Assembly: GCA_936432065.2 (NCBI GenBank)
Contig: OW386293.2
Location: forward strand, 26,548,234-26,612,233
Origin: Rutpela maculata
Lineage: Eukaryota > Arthropoda > Insecta > Coleoptera > Cerambycidae
DNA length: 64,000 bases
Direction: 5' to 3'
The position numbers and the translations under genes were made by a program. The notes beneath the pieces are model-generated. The model was not told the DNA's origin and searched no databases. It worked only from the letters and a program-made list of their open reading frames with translations. Positions 1-10,573 of this stretch are shown one piece after another. The number at the start of each line of letters is the position of its first letter. The first letter of the stretch is position 1.

Positions 1-2297
1 AGAGCTTTCATGAACAGAAATATAACATAAGTCTATTGGCTGAATATATGAATGAAGGTGTCGACTAGGGCTCACACAAAGATATCGAGACACGCCCTTA
101 AGGGGGTGAAAGCTACCCCAATACAATATCAATACAATATCAAACTGCAATAACTGGTGAAAATGCTTGAACCCTCTAAGTTTTATTAATCGGAATGAAC
201 CATAAATCTGTTACGACCTAGTACACGAAAACAATCCATTACAGGGTAAGAAACTACCCCTCATCTTGAATTATGAACTTGAGTCAGGGAAAAAATAGTG
301 AATGTACCAGATATCGCATTTTGTTTGCAGTAGGTAAGAATGTGGCACGATAACTAGAATTTTTGTAACTATTTTATGACACACCTACGATGGGGTAAGA
401 GAACGGGACCAAAACTTATTGGTGGTTCTTCACCCCCTGACCCTCGTCAGGATCATTTGGGGGATGAAAAGGAATCAAGACGCCCTGGCATAAGAAAAAA
501 GCACTCTTGGGATCCGCTACATCAGTATTTTTTTAATGTAATGCAGCGATTACGAGATTGCTCCGATACTCATCCCTTCGCACCCTTACCCCCTCATAAA
601 ATTCACTAAGGGGTTAAAAAACGGACCTATAGACTATGGCGTTTGGGAAAGGGATACTTACGTCAGAATTTTTTTCCATACAATATAATGATTGTAAAAT
701 TGCTCATATTTCCACCTTATAACCCCTGTGAATTTCTCTAAAGCGATGAGAAAGAATGGCGAAGCCACGACATTCCTAAAGAGCACTTTTGAAAATCCTT
801 GTTACAGGATTTTTGCTAATATGAATGTGATTTGAATAATTACTATGTAGAGGTTACAGAAAATTACTACCGAACCATACAAAACACACAGATAAACACA
901 TTTAAATTCAGAGAAGTAGGATTTATTGAGGTAAGAGAAACTTTAAATGAGCTGAAAAATAATAGTAGCAAAGATGTTTATGATATGAACTATAAAATAA
1001 TTAAATACGTCAAGGATATTCTAATTATACCCTTAACAAAATTATTTAACACATGCATTAGAGAGGGTACATATCCAGATTGCTTTAAAATTGCTAAAAT
1101 AATACCAATATATAAGAAAGGTTCAGCAGATGACCCAGCAAACTACCGACCAATATCGTTGCTACCAGTAATTTCAAAAATATTCGAAATTCTTCGAAAA
1201 AAACAAATCTGTGAATACTTTGAAGAAAACGCCCTATTAATTGATAGTCAGTTTGGTTTCAGAAAGAGTCGCTCAACTTCTCTAGCTGTTTTAAAATTAA
1301 TAGATAATATAGTAGAAGGATTCGAAAATAAAAACTACGTAGGATCCCATTTTTTGCGACATAAGTAAAGCCTTCGATTGTATTTCTCATGATATCCTGT
1401 TAGACAAATTACATTTCTATGGTTTCAATGAGGTTAGTTTAAAGATGATAACATCCTACTTGCCAAATAGAAGACAGAGTACATTTTTTAATAAAGGAAT
1501 TTCCGACCTCTTACCAATCAATCACGGTGTACCACAGGGATCTGTATTGGGACCGGTGTTGTTCATCATTTATATTAACGACTTAATTTACGCAAATGTA
1601 AATTGTAGTACTATATTGTATGCCGATGACACCACAATAATCACTAAAGATAATAACTTAAAGTGTTTGCTGCATGATATGGCCAATAAAGCAGTAGATT
1701 TTCAAAACTGGTTCACAGCAAATAAACTGCTACTAAATAATGAAAAAACAACAAACATGATATTTTCATACCGTAATTTATAGAGTGTAAAAAGCCCGGA
1801 TTGTACGAAATTTCTTGGAGTGTACTTAGATCCTCTCCTTACCTGCAAGCACCATATAGTTTTATGGTCAAAAAACTCAATAAGACTTTATACTTAATAA
1901 GAAATCTTGTACATGTCGTACCAATGCAAGTAGTAAAAACAGCCTACTTCAGCCTTTTCCACTCGGTAATCAGTTATGCAATCATCACCTGGGGTCATTC
2001 GGCACATTAGGTCGAGTATTTTCTATACATCGTCATGCCATTCGATCTATGTGTTTTATGGGTTTTAGAGAGGATGTTAGGGAGAAATTCAAGGATTTAA
2101 AAATCTTAACTTTGCCCTCTGTGTATATTTATGAATGTCTTTTGTTTGTTAAAGTGAATTTAAATCAATATACTCTTGTAAGTGATATACATTCCCATAA
2201 CACCAGAAATAATGTGTCTTAATTACTTTGTGTAAGCCCTAGTCAACACCTTCGTTAATGCATTCAGCCAATAGACATTTCTGTTCATGGAAGCTCT
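1..2297. mobile_element. Inverted-repeat-bounded block with LINE inside
   Basis: The first ~75 bases (agagcttYcatgaacagaaat onwards) recur in reverse complement at about 2232-2297, so the block is closed by imperfect inverted repeats of about 65-75 bp; the left arm has a small extra insertion after its first 21 bases. Bases 76-825 hold no credible gene, only AT-rich sequence with short repeats such as the ~10-base motif caatacaata. The second half is a dead CR1 LINE fragment. The inverted ends suggest a non-autonomous DNA element into which the LINE fragment was incorporated, but the window begins at the first repeat base, so no target duplication can be examined. A local inverted duplication is the alternative. 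Confidence 0.45.
826..2221 (+). pseudogene. CR1-clade LINE ORF2 fragment (reverse transcriptase)
   Basis: Encodes part of a non-LTR reverse transcriptase and is nearly identical to the middle and 3' part of the intact ORF2 at 39411-42239 on the other strand. The fingers/palm region is visible (NYRPISLLPVISK, FGFRKSRSTS), as are GVPQGSVLGP and the catalytic YADDTTI near 1620. It is broken several times: about 17 codons are missing near 870, an extra C near 1348 shifts the frame, a stop lies at 1781-1783, and the frame changes again near 1800 and at 2008-2010. The endonuclease and the last ~75 codons of the thumb/C-terminal region are absent, so it is truncated at both ends. It is a dead copy of the same family as the intact element. 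Confidence 0.9.
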
Positions 2298-2833
2298 ATA
2301 ACTCAATAGCATCATTTTTCCCTATTTTTATCCTTATATAGGGGATGTTTTTGGCCCGTCTAAATTAATCAATGAATATACGGATTTGTCGATATTAGAT
2401 ATGAATTCTGCATCGAAAAATACTAAGAATGTCTTGATTGCTATGCCATAACTGATAAAGATTCACTTTTTGTATGGCTTTGAATTTTTTTTTTATGTTC
2501 CTATATTACATCAGGCTTATCACAACTTTAATCCCTCATATCTCAAAAACCAAAGATATGCTCATCTTGAAATTTTTTATTCAAAATTTCCTCATAATTA
2601 ACAATAATTTGGCACTTAGTTTGAAACAAAATTCGAGGGCTATAAAATGGGCGATTTTTGGGGTCCTCTTTGAATTTTCAAAAAATGTTAAAAAATTGGG
2701 GACAAAAATCAAAAATCTGGCTTGACAGATCGATAGGCCAATAAAAACAAAGATTTCAAAAAAAACTTTCCGATTGCTTAAGTATTAACTTGCAGATTGA
2801 TGACAAAGTGACTTTTTTTTCAAATCAGACTGG
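2298..2833. other. Gene-free AT-rich stretch
   Basis: No coding signal is supported here. An 83-codon frame at 2474-2725 is rich in F, L, I, K and N with no domain, as expected by chance in AT-rich DNA. The sequence leads directly into the tandem array at 2834. Confidence 0.6.
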
Positions 2834-3437
2834 AAGGAGTTCCATTATATTATTGTTGGATTTCATAGTGTTGTACCATTGGTACCATAATATTTTTTTG
2901 ACATAAGAACTACACGTGTATACAAAATTACAGCTCGGTTGGACGTCGTATCTCGAAAGGGTTCCGTCGTATTATTGTTGGGTTCCATAATAGTGTACTA
3001 CTGGTACAATAATATTGTATTGTCATCAGAACTACACATGTATGCGAAGTTTCGGCTCAATTGGCCGTCGTATCTCGAAGGAGTTCCATTAAATTATTGT
3101 TGGGTTCCATAATATTGCACTATTGATACAATGGTATTCTCATCAGAACTACACGTGTATGCAAAATTTTAGCTCGATTGGATGTCGTGTCTCGAAGGGG
3201 TTCCATTGTATTATTGTTGGGTGCCATAATATTGTACCATGATACCATATTATTATATAGTCATTAGAACTATACCTGTATGCCAAATTTCAGCTCGATT
3301 GGACTTCATATCTCCAAGGGGTTCCACTATATTATTGTTAAATTCCATAATATTATACCATGGTACCATAATATTGTATTGTGATAAAAACTATAAATGT
3401 ATGTAAAATTTCCGTTCGATTGGACGCCGCTAAGTGG
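2834..3437 (+). repeat. Five-unit tandem array, period about 120 bp
   Basis: Units start near 2834, 2956, 3078, 3195 and 3316, each opening with a form of aaggRgttccattRtattatt. Each then carries ttccataatattgtacca, a catcagaactacacgtgtatg block and a closing ttcagctcgattggacgtcg block. Units differ by perhaps 10-20% and by small indels, so the array is old or its units diverged before amplification. It ends at about 3437 and is followed by an acatactaacaaacaa simple repeat (about 3457-3510). It may be satellite DNA or the internal repeat region of a larger element. Confidence 0.85.
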
Positions 3438-4224
3438 TTCAAAATTGAGTCCGCCTAAACATACTAACAAACAAACATACTAACAAACAAACATACTAAC
3501 TAACTAATATACAAAGCAAGTTAAATAAAATCTTGTAAATCTGGTATTAGGCACAGTTTTATTCCTAGGTTGAAAAACTTATGTAACTTATTTATGTGGT
3601 AAGTGTGAATATAGCTGCTTAGCTTTGAAGAGGTTATGAACCACTACAAATATAAATAGAGTAAAAATTTTAATTTCTTCAAAACTGGATCATATGGCAT
3701 TACATATGAGGTAATTCAACTGTTTGTTCTTGTTTTCCCTCTTTTCATATTTATATATAAGTGTTGCACTATGGCATGTACTTGACCAGCTGGATAAATC
3801 AATGCATTCTATTCTATTATACTCTTCGTAGAATCCTTCCAACTCCTCTTCAGCAGCGGTTGTAGGTGAAAATATTTGTACTTACCTACTTACTTTTATT
3901 GTTGTTCACCCATACGAAGGTCATTCGAACATCAGTAGCTGTTCGAAGAATGTTCTAAAATTTTACTCCATTTTAATTAACGCTTCCACGGAAGCATACC
4001 TTGCTTCGTGGATCTAAAGTGTCCGGAATTCCTTTAATGCTTCTCGATAAAACCTATTAAGTGTGAGTCCTGAGTTCTTTCTCCAGCAGAGGAAGTTTTC
4101 CCGTCTGTATGATCCTCTTACGTTACAGCAGATTATAAGTTGAATGTCTTGCCAAGACTTCGTTATATCCATGATTTCATTATGAGCTGCAAAAACTCTT
4201 AAATATTTGTGATTCAAATATTTC
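3438..4224. other. Simple-repeat tail, LINE 3' end, otherwise empty
   Basis: Bases 3457-3510 are a catactaacaaacaaa simple repeat closing the tandem array. Around 3780-3823, ...gctggataaatcaatgcattctattctatt resembles the 3' terminus of a LINE that ends in an ATTCT repeat, like the minus-strand LINE tail at 10574. No gene is supported between these marks. Confidence 0.4.
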
Positions 4225-4256
4225 AGTTTTTCTTTATTTATTATTAATTTCATCAT
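4014..4256 (-). other. Unrecognised 80-codon open frame
   Basis: An ATG-initiated frame of 80 codons ending in TAG. The composition looks more protein-like than most frames nearby: a basic, mixed segment containing ICCNVRGSYRRENFLCWRKN. I do not recognise the family. Its 5' end overlaps the start of the long repeat that also occurs near 50.7 kb, so it may be part of a transposon-encoded protein. It could equally be chance. Confidence 0.2.
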
Positions 4257-4419
4257 TTACGTCACATAAAAATGCATTGCAATGCGACTAATCTAATAAA
4301 AAACAAAGTAGTATACATATTTATCAAATGCAGACGAAGAAACACAGAGTACAGTAACTGCACAGAGGCGAAGGCAAGCCTTCCCGCCAATACCAAATTT
4401 ATATACGCATCGCCATTTT

Positions 4420-5094
4420 ACTTCCACATTCAGTGGAAGTATAGTAACAACAAAAGAATTTTTAAACATTTTGATTGTTCAAATAGGCTTAAAATGTCAT
4501 GAAACGTCGAGATTTTAATTTTGAGCGAAGAAAAAATTTGTCTGTCTGTCGGTCTGTCTGTAACTTTTTTTGTGGGCACGTTTACTCTGAAACCGTTTAA
4601 GATATTGACTTGAAATTTGGTACACATATTATATTAACGAGATTTGGAACTAGATTATATTTTCACTTTGTTCCGTCGAAGGGTTGAGGGGTAAATTAGG
4701 GTAAATTTGGGGTAAATGGGTAAATCAAGCAGGTAAGAGTCCATAAAATTGGTATTTAGTATATACAAGAGAACCTGTGGTCTCAAAAAAATTTTTGGCA
4801 TTAGTCACCCCCATTACCACCCCCACCCCATTATTAAAGGGGATGAAAAAAAAAATGTGATTTAATGTATGTACAAGAACCAGAAACCTCAAAATATTTT
4901 TTTATTTCATCCACCCCCACCCTACTACCGATGTGGGGGTATCATTTTATGGGTTTTTGGGGTAGAGGATTTCAAATATTATATTATTAAAGTTCCACAA
5001 ACAATTATTTCCACATACAAAATATTTTCGTTGTGAGTGACTTGGATAGAGATTCTGGATGTGGAAGTAGTGATTCCTTGGGCAGCGGTTTTTT
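4420..5094 (+). mobile_element. Helitron/HINE-like element, copy 1
   Basis: Starts with the hairpin acttccacattcagtggaagt (stem CTTCCAC/GTGGAAG). It ends with the inverted match tggatgtggaagta followed by gtgattccttgggcagcgg and six T. Inside are a CTGT/CGGT simple repeat (about 4541-4560), a conserved block ending gaaatttggtacacat, a string of ggggtaaat motifs and a C-rich tract (caccccca). The 5' flank is cgccatttt, so the element sits between T residues with no obvious target duplication. It encodes no protein. Five further copies lie in the window. Confidence 0.8.
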
Positions 5095-6186
5095 AAATGG
5101 TATGTCAATCAATCTCAATTTTGCGTTGACACTGTTGACGTTTATCGTTTTAAGTTTGGATTTGTGTGTTTTATTTCCACTCATTTTGGGAGGTTGAAAA
5201 TATTAGCCGAGAATTAAAATTTTCATAAATAAAACCTAGTGCCCAATTCAACTGAAAATAGGCGCCGATTATAAACAATTCAAATGGTAATATTTTCCAT
5301 CCAACTCGAAATACGCTGTTTTCTCAGTGTATCCTTAGAAAATAGAAATAAATGAACAACATATTTCTCTCAGTGTAGATGCAATTGGTACACAAGGTCA
5401 CAGAAATCGAGCCATCAGAACTCAAAGTGCCGCCAAAGCTTTCGCCTCTGTGTAGTCATTTTACTCTATGGCAGAAACTTAAAGCCCACGGAATTCGCCA
5501 TATTTTAATTGTAATGACAATCAAGAAAAACACCATAGCTATTGCAATGCATAGACTGATCCTCAGTGTAAAGAGTTCTCGGGTATGCTTCGACCAATCA
5601 CATTACGAGTAAAGTCATAGAGCACTAGCACATTTTACCGATCTCCCGACTTTACGTTCTAAAGTTACCGATATCAGATGAAATATCGCTATAGTACCGC
5701 CATCTACTAACGCTATATTAGACCAACATGGCAAAATACGTACTCTGAATTATTGAAGAATTATTAAATCAAAGTGTCCATTGATATTTATATTTACCTA
5801 TTTAATTTAAGAAGTTTAATGATTATATTAAGGTTTACTTGTTTAAGCAGAGAGAACATTAAGTACAACGAATTATGTTATATAGTGGATAGTTTTGATT
5901 TTCCTAACTTACTTTGTGATTAGTTACCGTGCATAAATAGGTATATTTTTAGTTTATTTGTCTCCAGAGCGAGTTGTTTAACATGTAATAATTGATTTGC
6001 CTGCTTGGTATTCATTTCTGTTTAATTTTAGCTATGATAATTATTTTGTTATTACATTTTATAAGCCATTGAAAGCTGTATTTGACTTGTCCCTATCCTA
6101 TATATTCCAGAAAGCCTTGACTTTGAAATTGTGATTTGTCAGCTTATGTGGTGTTTTTGTTATGTTTATATCATTATATTACTAAT

Positions 6187-6633
6187 AGTCGGGGAACCCT
6201 CCCTAGCTGTACGGGGAACCCTCCCTAGCTGCCGATCCTTAGGGACAATGTTTTTCATAAAGATTAAAGTCTAAGGAACAATTTAAGACATGTTCTAAAA
6301 AAAACTGGCTGTACTTTCAAAATGGCGGCCATATGTTAAAAAAAAAACTGTTGTCAATGTTGTTTTTGTCATTTAACACAAAAACTAAAAAGGTTGAACA
6401 AAAACTTTTTTCACAAAAAATAACATAGGTACATAAAATTTTCTACAATTTTGTTCCTATACAATATTTTGATAGGAGTTACCATTTTCCAGATAAATGA
6501 GTCCAAAATTAAGAAAACATGGAAATTCATATATCGGTAAATCACTTACAGGAAAGAAATGTGACAATTATTGTAAGGCGTAAAATATAACTTTATATTA
6601 TTAACATAACAAAAAATAAAATAAACCGAAAAG

Positions 6634-6679
<46 letters not shown>

Positions 6680-7341
6680 TCATAATTTGCAGAAAACGGT
6701 AACAATGGTATCTGGAAAATGGTAACTCCTATCCAAATATTGTATAGGAACAAAATTATAGAAAATTTTATGCACTATATTTTTTACGCAGAAATTTTTT
6801 CTCCATCTTTTCTAGTTTTTGTGTTAAATGACAAAAACAATATTTGCAATTTTTTTTAACGGACGTCATTTTGAAAGTTCAACCAGTTTTTCTTTTTGGG
6901 AACATGTCTTAAATTGTTCCTTAGGCTTTAATCTTTATGAAAAACATTGTCCCCAAGGATCGGGGGTGCACGGATAGTTAGGGTGGGCTCCCGTAGTATT
7001 ACGTTTTATATTGAATTTTATATTTTATTTTAAGAGCTGAATCATTTATCTGGAAAATGGTAATTCCTATCCAAATATTGTATAGGAACAAAATTGTAGA
7101 AAATTTTATGCACTTTGTTTTTTATGCAAAAAGTTTTTCTCCATCTTTTTTATTTTTTGTGTTAAATGACAAAAACAATATTTGCAATTTTCTTTTTTTT
7201 TAACGAACGCCATTTTGAAAGTACAGTCAATTTTTTTTTGGGACATGTCTAAAATTGTTCCTTAGGCTTTAATCTATATGAAAAACAATGTCCCCAAGGA
7301 TCGGGGAGGGGTGCACGGACACTTAGGATGGGCTCCAGTAG
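6187..7341. mobile_element. Foldback element with duplicated right arm
   Basis: The left arm (about 6195-6500) is the inverse of 6705-7000, and that right arm recurs in direct orientation at 7030-7341. Ends are rich in tacggggaaccctcccta and its inverse tagggtgggctcccgta. Left-arm landmarks cttagggacaatgtttttcat, ttaagacatgt and ctcctatccaaatattgtatagga reappear in each right arm. Copy B of the surrounding repeat lacks this block near 54925, which marks it as an insertion flanked by TA. It encodes nothing. The extra arm suggests a second partial copy fused to the first. Confidence 0.75.
6635..6679 (+). repeat. (TAA)n microsatellite
   Basis: About 15 uninterrupted TAA/AAT units lie in the spacer between the left and first right arms of the foldback element. 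Confidence 0.97.
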
Positions 7342-7877
7342 TATAAGTATAAAATTCAACACTACAATTTACAAGTCACGTTAACAATTAGTAATAAGCT
7401 AGAGAAGAAATTTGTAGATAAAACTTAAAAGCACGAGTGGTTCTATTTACGGATAAAATTTCACGAAATGTGCGACATTTGCCGATGCATCGATACAAAA
7501 AATTAGCGATACATTTTTCGTGTTGGTACTGTCAAAAGCTGATCTAGGTTAGTTTACCATTAATAATGACATCTAATTGGTGCAATATTGTCAAAAAATG
7601 GCCTTTCATTGGCTATCACGTTGATGAGTGAAATAATTGTTCCTAAATATTTGCAGTTATTTAATGGAATTTTGACTAGTCAGAAGTTGAACTTGTCGGG
7701 ATTTATGTTTGAAGGAATTTTGATTTGTTGGAACTTGTTACATCAGAATCATGTTTTGTACCCTTTCGAGTACACCGTGTATAAGTAGTTTAACTTAACT
7801 ATGTTTGTGTTTTATGAAATTTTAACTTTTGCCGAATTATCTCCAAATAGAACGATTTATTTCATAAATGTATAGTA

Positions 7878-9972
7878 CAGTGTGTCCCTGGATAGATGTA
7901 ACAAGACGTGTAATGGACCAAAAATTTTGGAATTTTGGAATGGTATTTGGGGATTGAGTCCTGCTTGTTGTAAAACTAAAGTATACCAAAAATGACTTGA
8001 TTTGGTGGTCTACAGGGTGTTTTATAAGCAAAGTTGTAAAAATCGCCACTAATAAAGTACCTTTATTTTTCAAAATATGAAAAAATTCCACTAAGAAAAG
8101 TTATTTAGAATGCAATTTATACCTCTGTACCTAATTTCAGGAATATAAAATTATTTTTCTGAAACTTCCCATTTTTTCAATAAATTAGTAGGAATTTTAT
8201 TTTGAACCATTCAATTAAAACTGCATAGAAATTATTTTTTGTGAATTAATATTTAAAGTTATGTAGAAGCTAAAAGTAGGCTATGAGAAAAGCAGTAGAT
8301 ACACATTTATCATTTATTATTGACATATCTGTCAAACTTAGTCAATATTATCCTTAATTTCTGTTTCAAATTAACGAACCAAGCATAAAAAATTAAGTGA
8401 AAATGATACTCACGGTGCGTGAAAAAATTTATATTGTGCAATGCTACGGAATTGGTGGTGAAAACTCGCTAAGAGAAGTGGTAATTTGAAATTTCCAAAC
8501 ACTGCTTTGTCACGTACTCAGGCTATGAGAATAATTAAAAAGTTTCTGGCTACTGGTAGTGTTCTTAACATGAAAAGAAAAATAAAAGCATATGATAAAG
8601 ACAATGTTGGGGCTATTATATCTCATGCCTCTCTTATAGAAAATAATAGGATGCCACTAAGAGAGATATCAGCTCTTATTAATATTAGCAATTCTGAACT
8701 CCAAAGAATTTACAAGGCAAAGAAAATTAGGGCATATAAAGCAAATTATAAACATACGCTTGAAGAGGGAGATGACGGCCGTAGGTTGGATTTTTGTTTG
8801 ACCATTGGAGAAAAAATCATGGAAGAGAGATTTTTTCATCATTTCATAACTTTCTCAGATGAATCCACATTCACAACCAATGGTGTTGTTTCATTTCAGA
8901 ATTGTCGGTTTTGGGCTTCTGAAAATCCAAATTTTAGAATTCATTGTAGAAGACAATATTATAAAAAAGTGAATGTGTGGTGTGCCGTTTCTTATCACGT
9001 TGGAGTTATTGGACCTTATTTCATTGAGGGAAGGTTAAACCAGCACACTTATTTACAGCGCCTTGAAAGATTTTCTGAAAAACATTTAAATATTTTAAGA
9101 GATATGCCTTTAGTTCATTTTCAACATGATGGTTGCCCTGGCCACTCCACAATGGTTAATCGGTGGTTGAATTTAAATTTTGGAGGAAATTGGATTGCCA
9201 GGAATGGACCGATCAAGTGGCCGGCGAGATCCCCAGACCTATCAATATTGGATTTCTTTTTATGGGGTCGCCTCAAGCAGTTGGTTTACACTGAACCACT
9301 TCCTAACGATGTAGCAGTATTGAAGCAGAGAATTACAAATGCCGTAAACTCCATACCGTTAGATCATATTCGAAACAGTTTTAAGAACTTTAGGTGAAGG
9401 ATCGAAATGTGTGTGGATGTGGGTGGTAGCTACGTCGAATAATAAAAAAATTGTAAACATTGTTTTGTATTGGTCAATAGTTAATTTGTTTGTGAATCTG
9501 TTATGTTTTTGACATTTATTACTTGTTATAATTTTTAAACCTCATTAACCTTCTGTTAGTAATTGTTTCTTGTTTTACAATTAGTTCGATTAACATTATA
9601 CCTTCTTACATCTCGTATATTCAATTTTTTATTTACCAATAGCCTACTTTTTGAGATGATTAACATTTGCTCCTACACAACTTTAAATATAAATTCAACT
9701 CTTAATTCGCAAAAATGGGAAGTTTCAAAAAAATAATTTTATATTCCTGAAATTTGGTATAGAGGTATAAAATTGCATTCTAAATAACTTTTCATATTTT
9801 GAAAAATAAAGGTATTTTATTAGTGGTGATTTTTACAACTTTGCTTATAACACCAAATCAAGTCATTTTTGGTATACTTTAGTTTTACAACAAGCAGGAC
9901 TCAATCCACAAATACCATTCAAAAATTCCGAAATTTTTACACCTCTTGCTACATCTATCCTGGGACACACTG
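7878..9972 (+). mobile_element. Mariner-like element with long terminal inverted repeats
   Basis: Begins cagtgtgtccctggatagat and ends with the inverse atctatcctgggacacactg, with TA on each side (7876-7877 and 9973-9974), as expected for Tc1/mariner insertion. The inverted arms are unusually long: about 7878-8290 on the left and 9645-9972 on the right, matching over most of their length with a few indels. The transposase remnant lies between the arms. A second, more damaged copy occupies 23299-24995 in the opposite orientation. Confidence 0.93.
8403..9397 (+). pseudogene. Mariner-like transposase (DDxD), frameshifted near N-terminus
   Basis: Cut-and-paste transposase of the IS630/Tc1/mariner superfamily. 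The natural ATG appears to be at 8403 (MILTVREKIYIVQCYG...). Compared with the second copy, about 11 bases are missing near 8482, shifting the frame, after which 303 codons remain open from 8486. A helix-turn-helix-like N-terminal part (ALSRTQAMRIIKKF) is followed by the catalytic motifs FSDES, QHDGCPGH and SPDLSILDFFLWG. I count 40 residues between the second and third Asp, but the second copy has one extra Lys (STKMV) giving 41, so a DD41D-type family with a one-codon loss here is likely. Length is close to the usual 330-350 residues. Probably inactive because of the frameshift. Confidence 0.9.
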
Positions 9973-9974
9973 TA

Positions 9975-10573
9975 TATATTATTAAATTTGCCTAGTTTGT
10001 GTTAGTCAAAATCCTATTATCCCCAAAATCACTGTCCATATTTCAAAATCGATTGTTATCCAGATTTCACTGTGAAATATGTGGCTTATATCCCGAATAG
10101 ATTACTTGATGAAATAGTACTCGAAACGTAATCCATAAATAGGTGTAACAATAATTAACGTTACGGCCGCAACGCAACAAAGATGCGAAACGTTATATAA
10201 CACTTGAATGCTAATTGAAACACGAGTGCGCATGCCCGGCCGCAACATTGGCCATATGATTGTATAACTAGAGAATTGACATGTAGTGGGGCGTAATGGA
10301 ACACAAGGCTATTGTTTAGGGGCGCACCCAGTGTCGTCCTGAGGGGATGATCCTGTGCGCTAGCGTCCACTTCTTTCCCGAAAACTTCGGGTTTGATTCA
10401 CTTTGTTACAGACACTTCAGAAATGCATTAATTGATTTAGAATTAAATAAACGGAGTCATAGATTTTTAAAAATGGCGAATTCTATATTCGCAATGTTTT
10501 TGCATAAAAACACAAATGAAAAACACTGTGATATATTTCCACAAATATTTCGATACTTAATGAAAAAACAAAG
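9975..10573. other. No supported gene; moderately GC-rich patch
   Basis: AT-rich to about 10150, then a less repetitive, CpG-containing patch (about 10160-10380, e.g. acgttacggccgcaacgcaac). It is unlike the flanking TEs and could be single-copy sequence. The two open frames across it (77 and 69 codons) show no recognisable domain. Confidence 0.4.

Larger units (their letters stand above)
4225..7640 (+). repeat. Long dispersed repeat, copy A (with nested insertions)
   Basis: Three blocks here match, in the same order and orientation, blocks at 50.7-55.2 kb. 4225-4345 matches about 50715-50820, 5470-6185 matches 53465-54925, and 7345-7640 matches 54925-55175. Copy A is interrupted by a Helitron-like element (4420-5094) and a foldback element (6187-7341). 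Copy B is interrupted by a hAT-like element and another Helitron-like element at different points, so each copy supplies the empty site for the other's insertions. No long reading frame is seen. It is either an old non-autonomous element or a segmental duplication. Confidence 0.75.

Noticed and set aside
376..609. 77-codon frame near the window start
   Set aside because: Proline- and histidine-containing chance frame in non-coding sequence of the inverted-repeat block; no domain.
2834..3437. CRISPR-like array
   Set aside because: Regular ~120-bp repeats, but there are no short identical repeats separated by unique spacers; it is ordinary tandem DNA in an animal genome.
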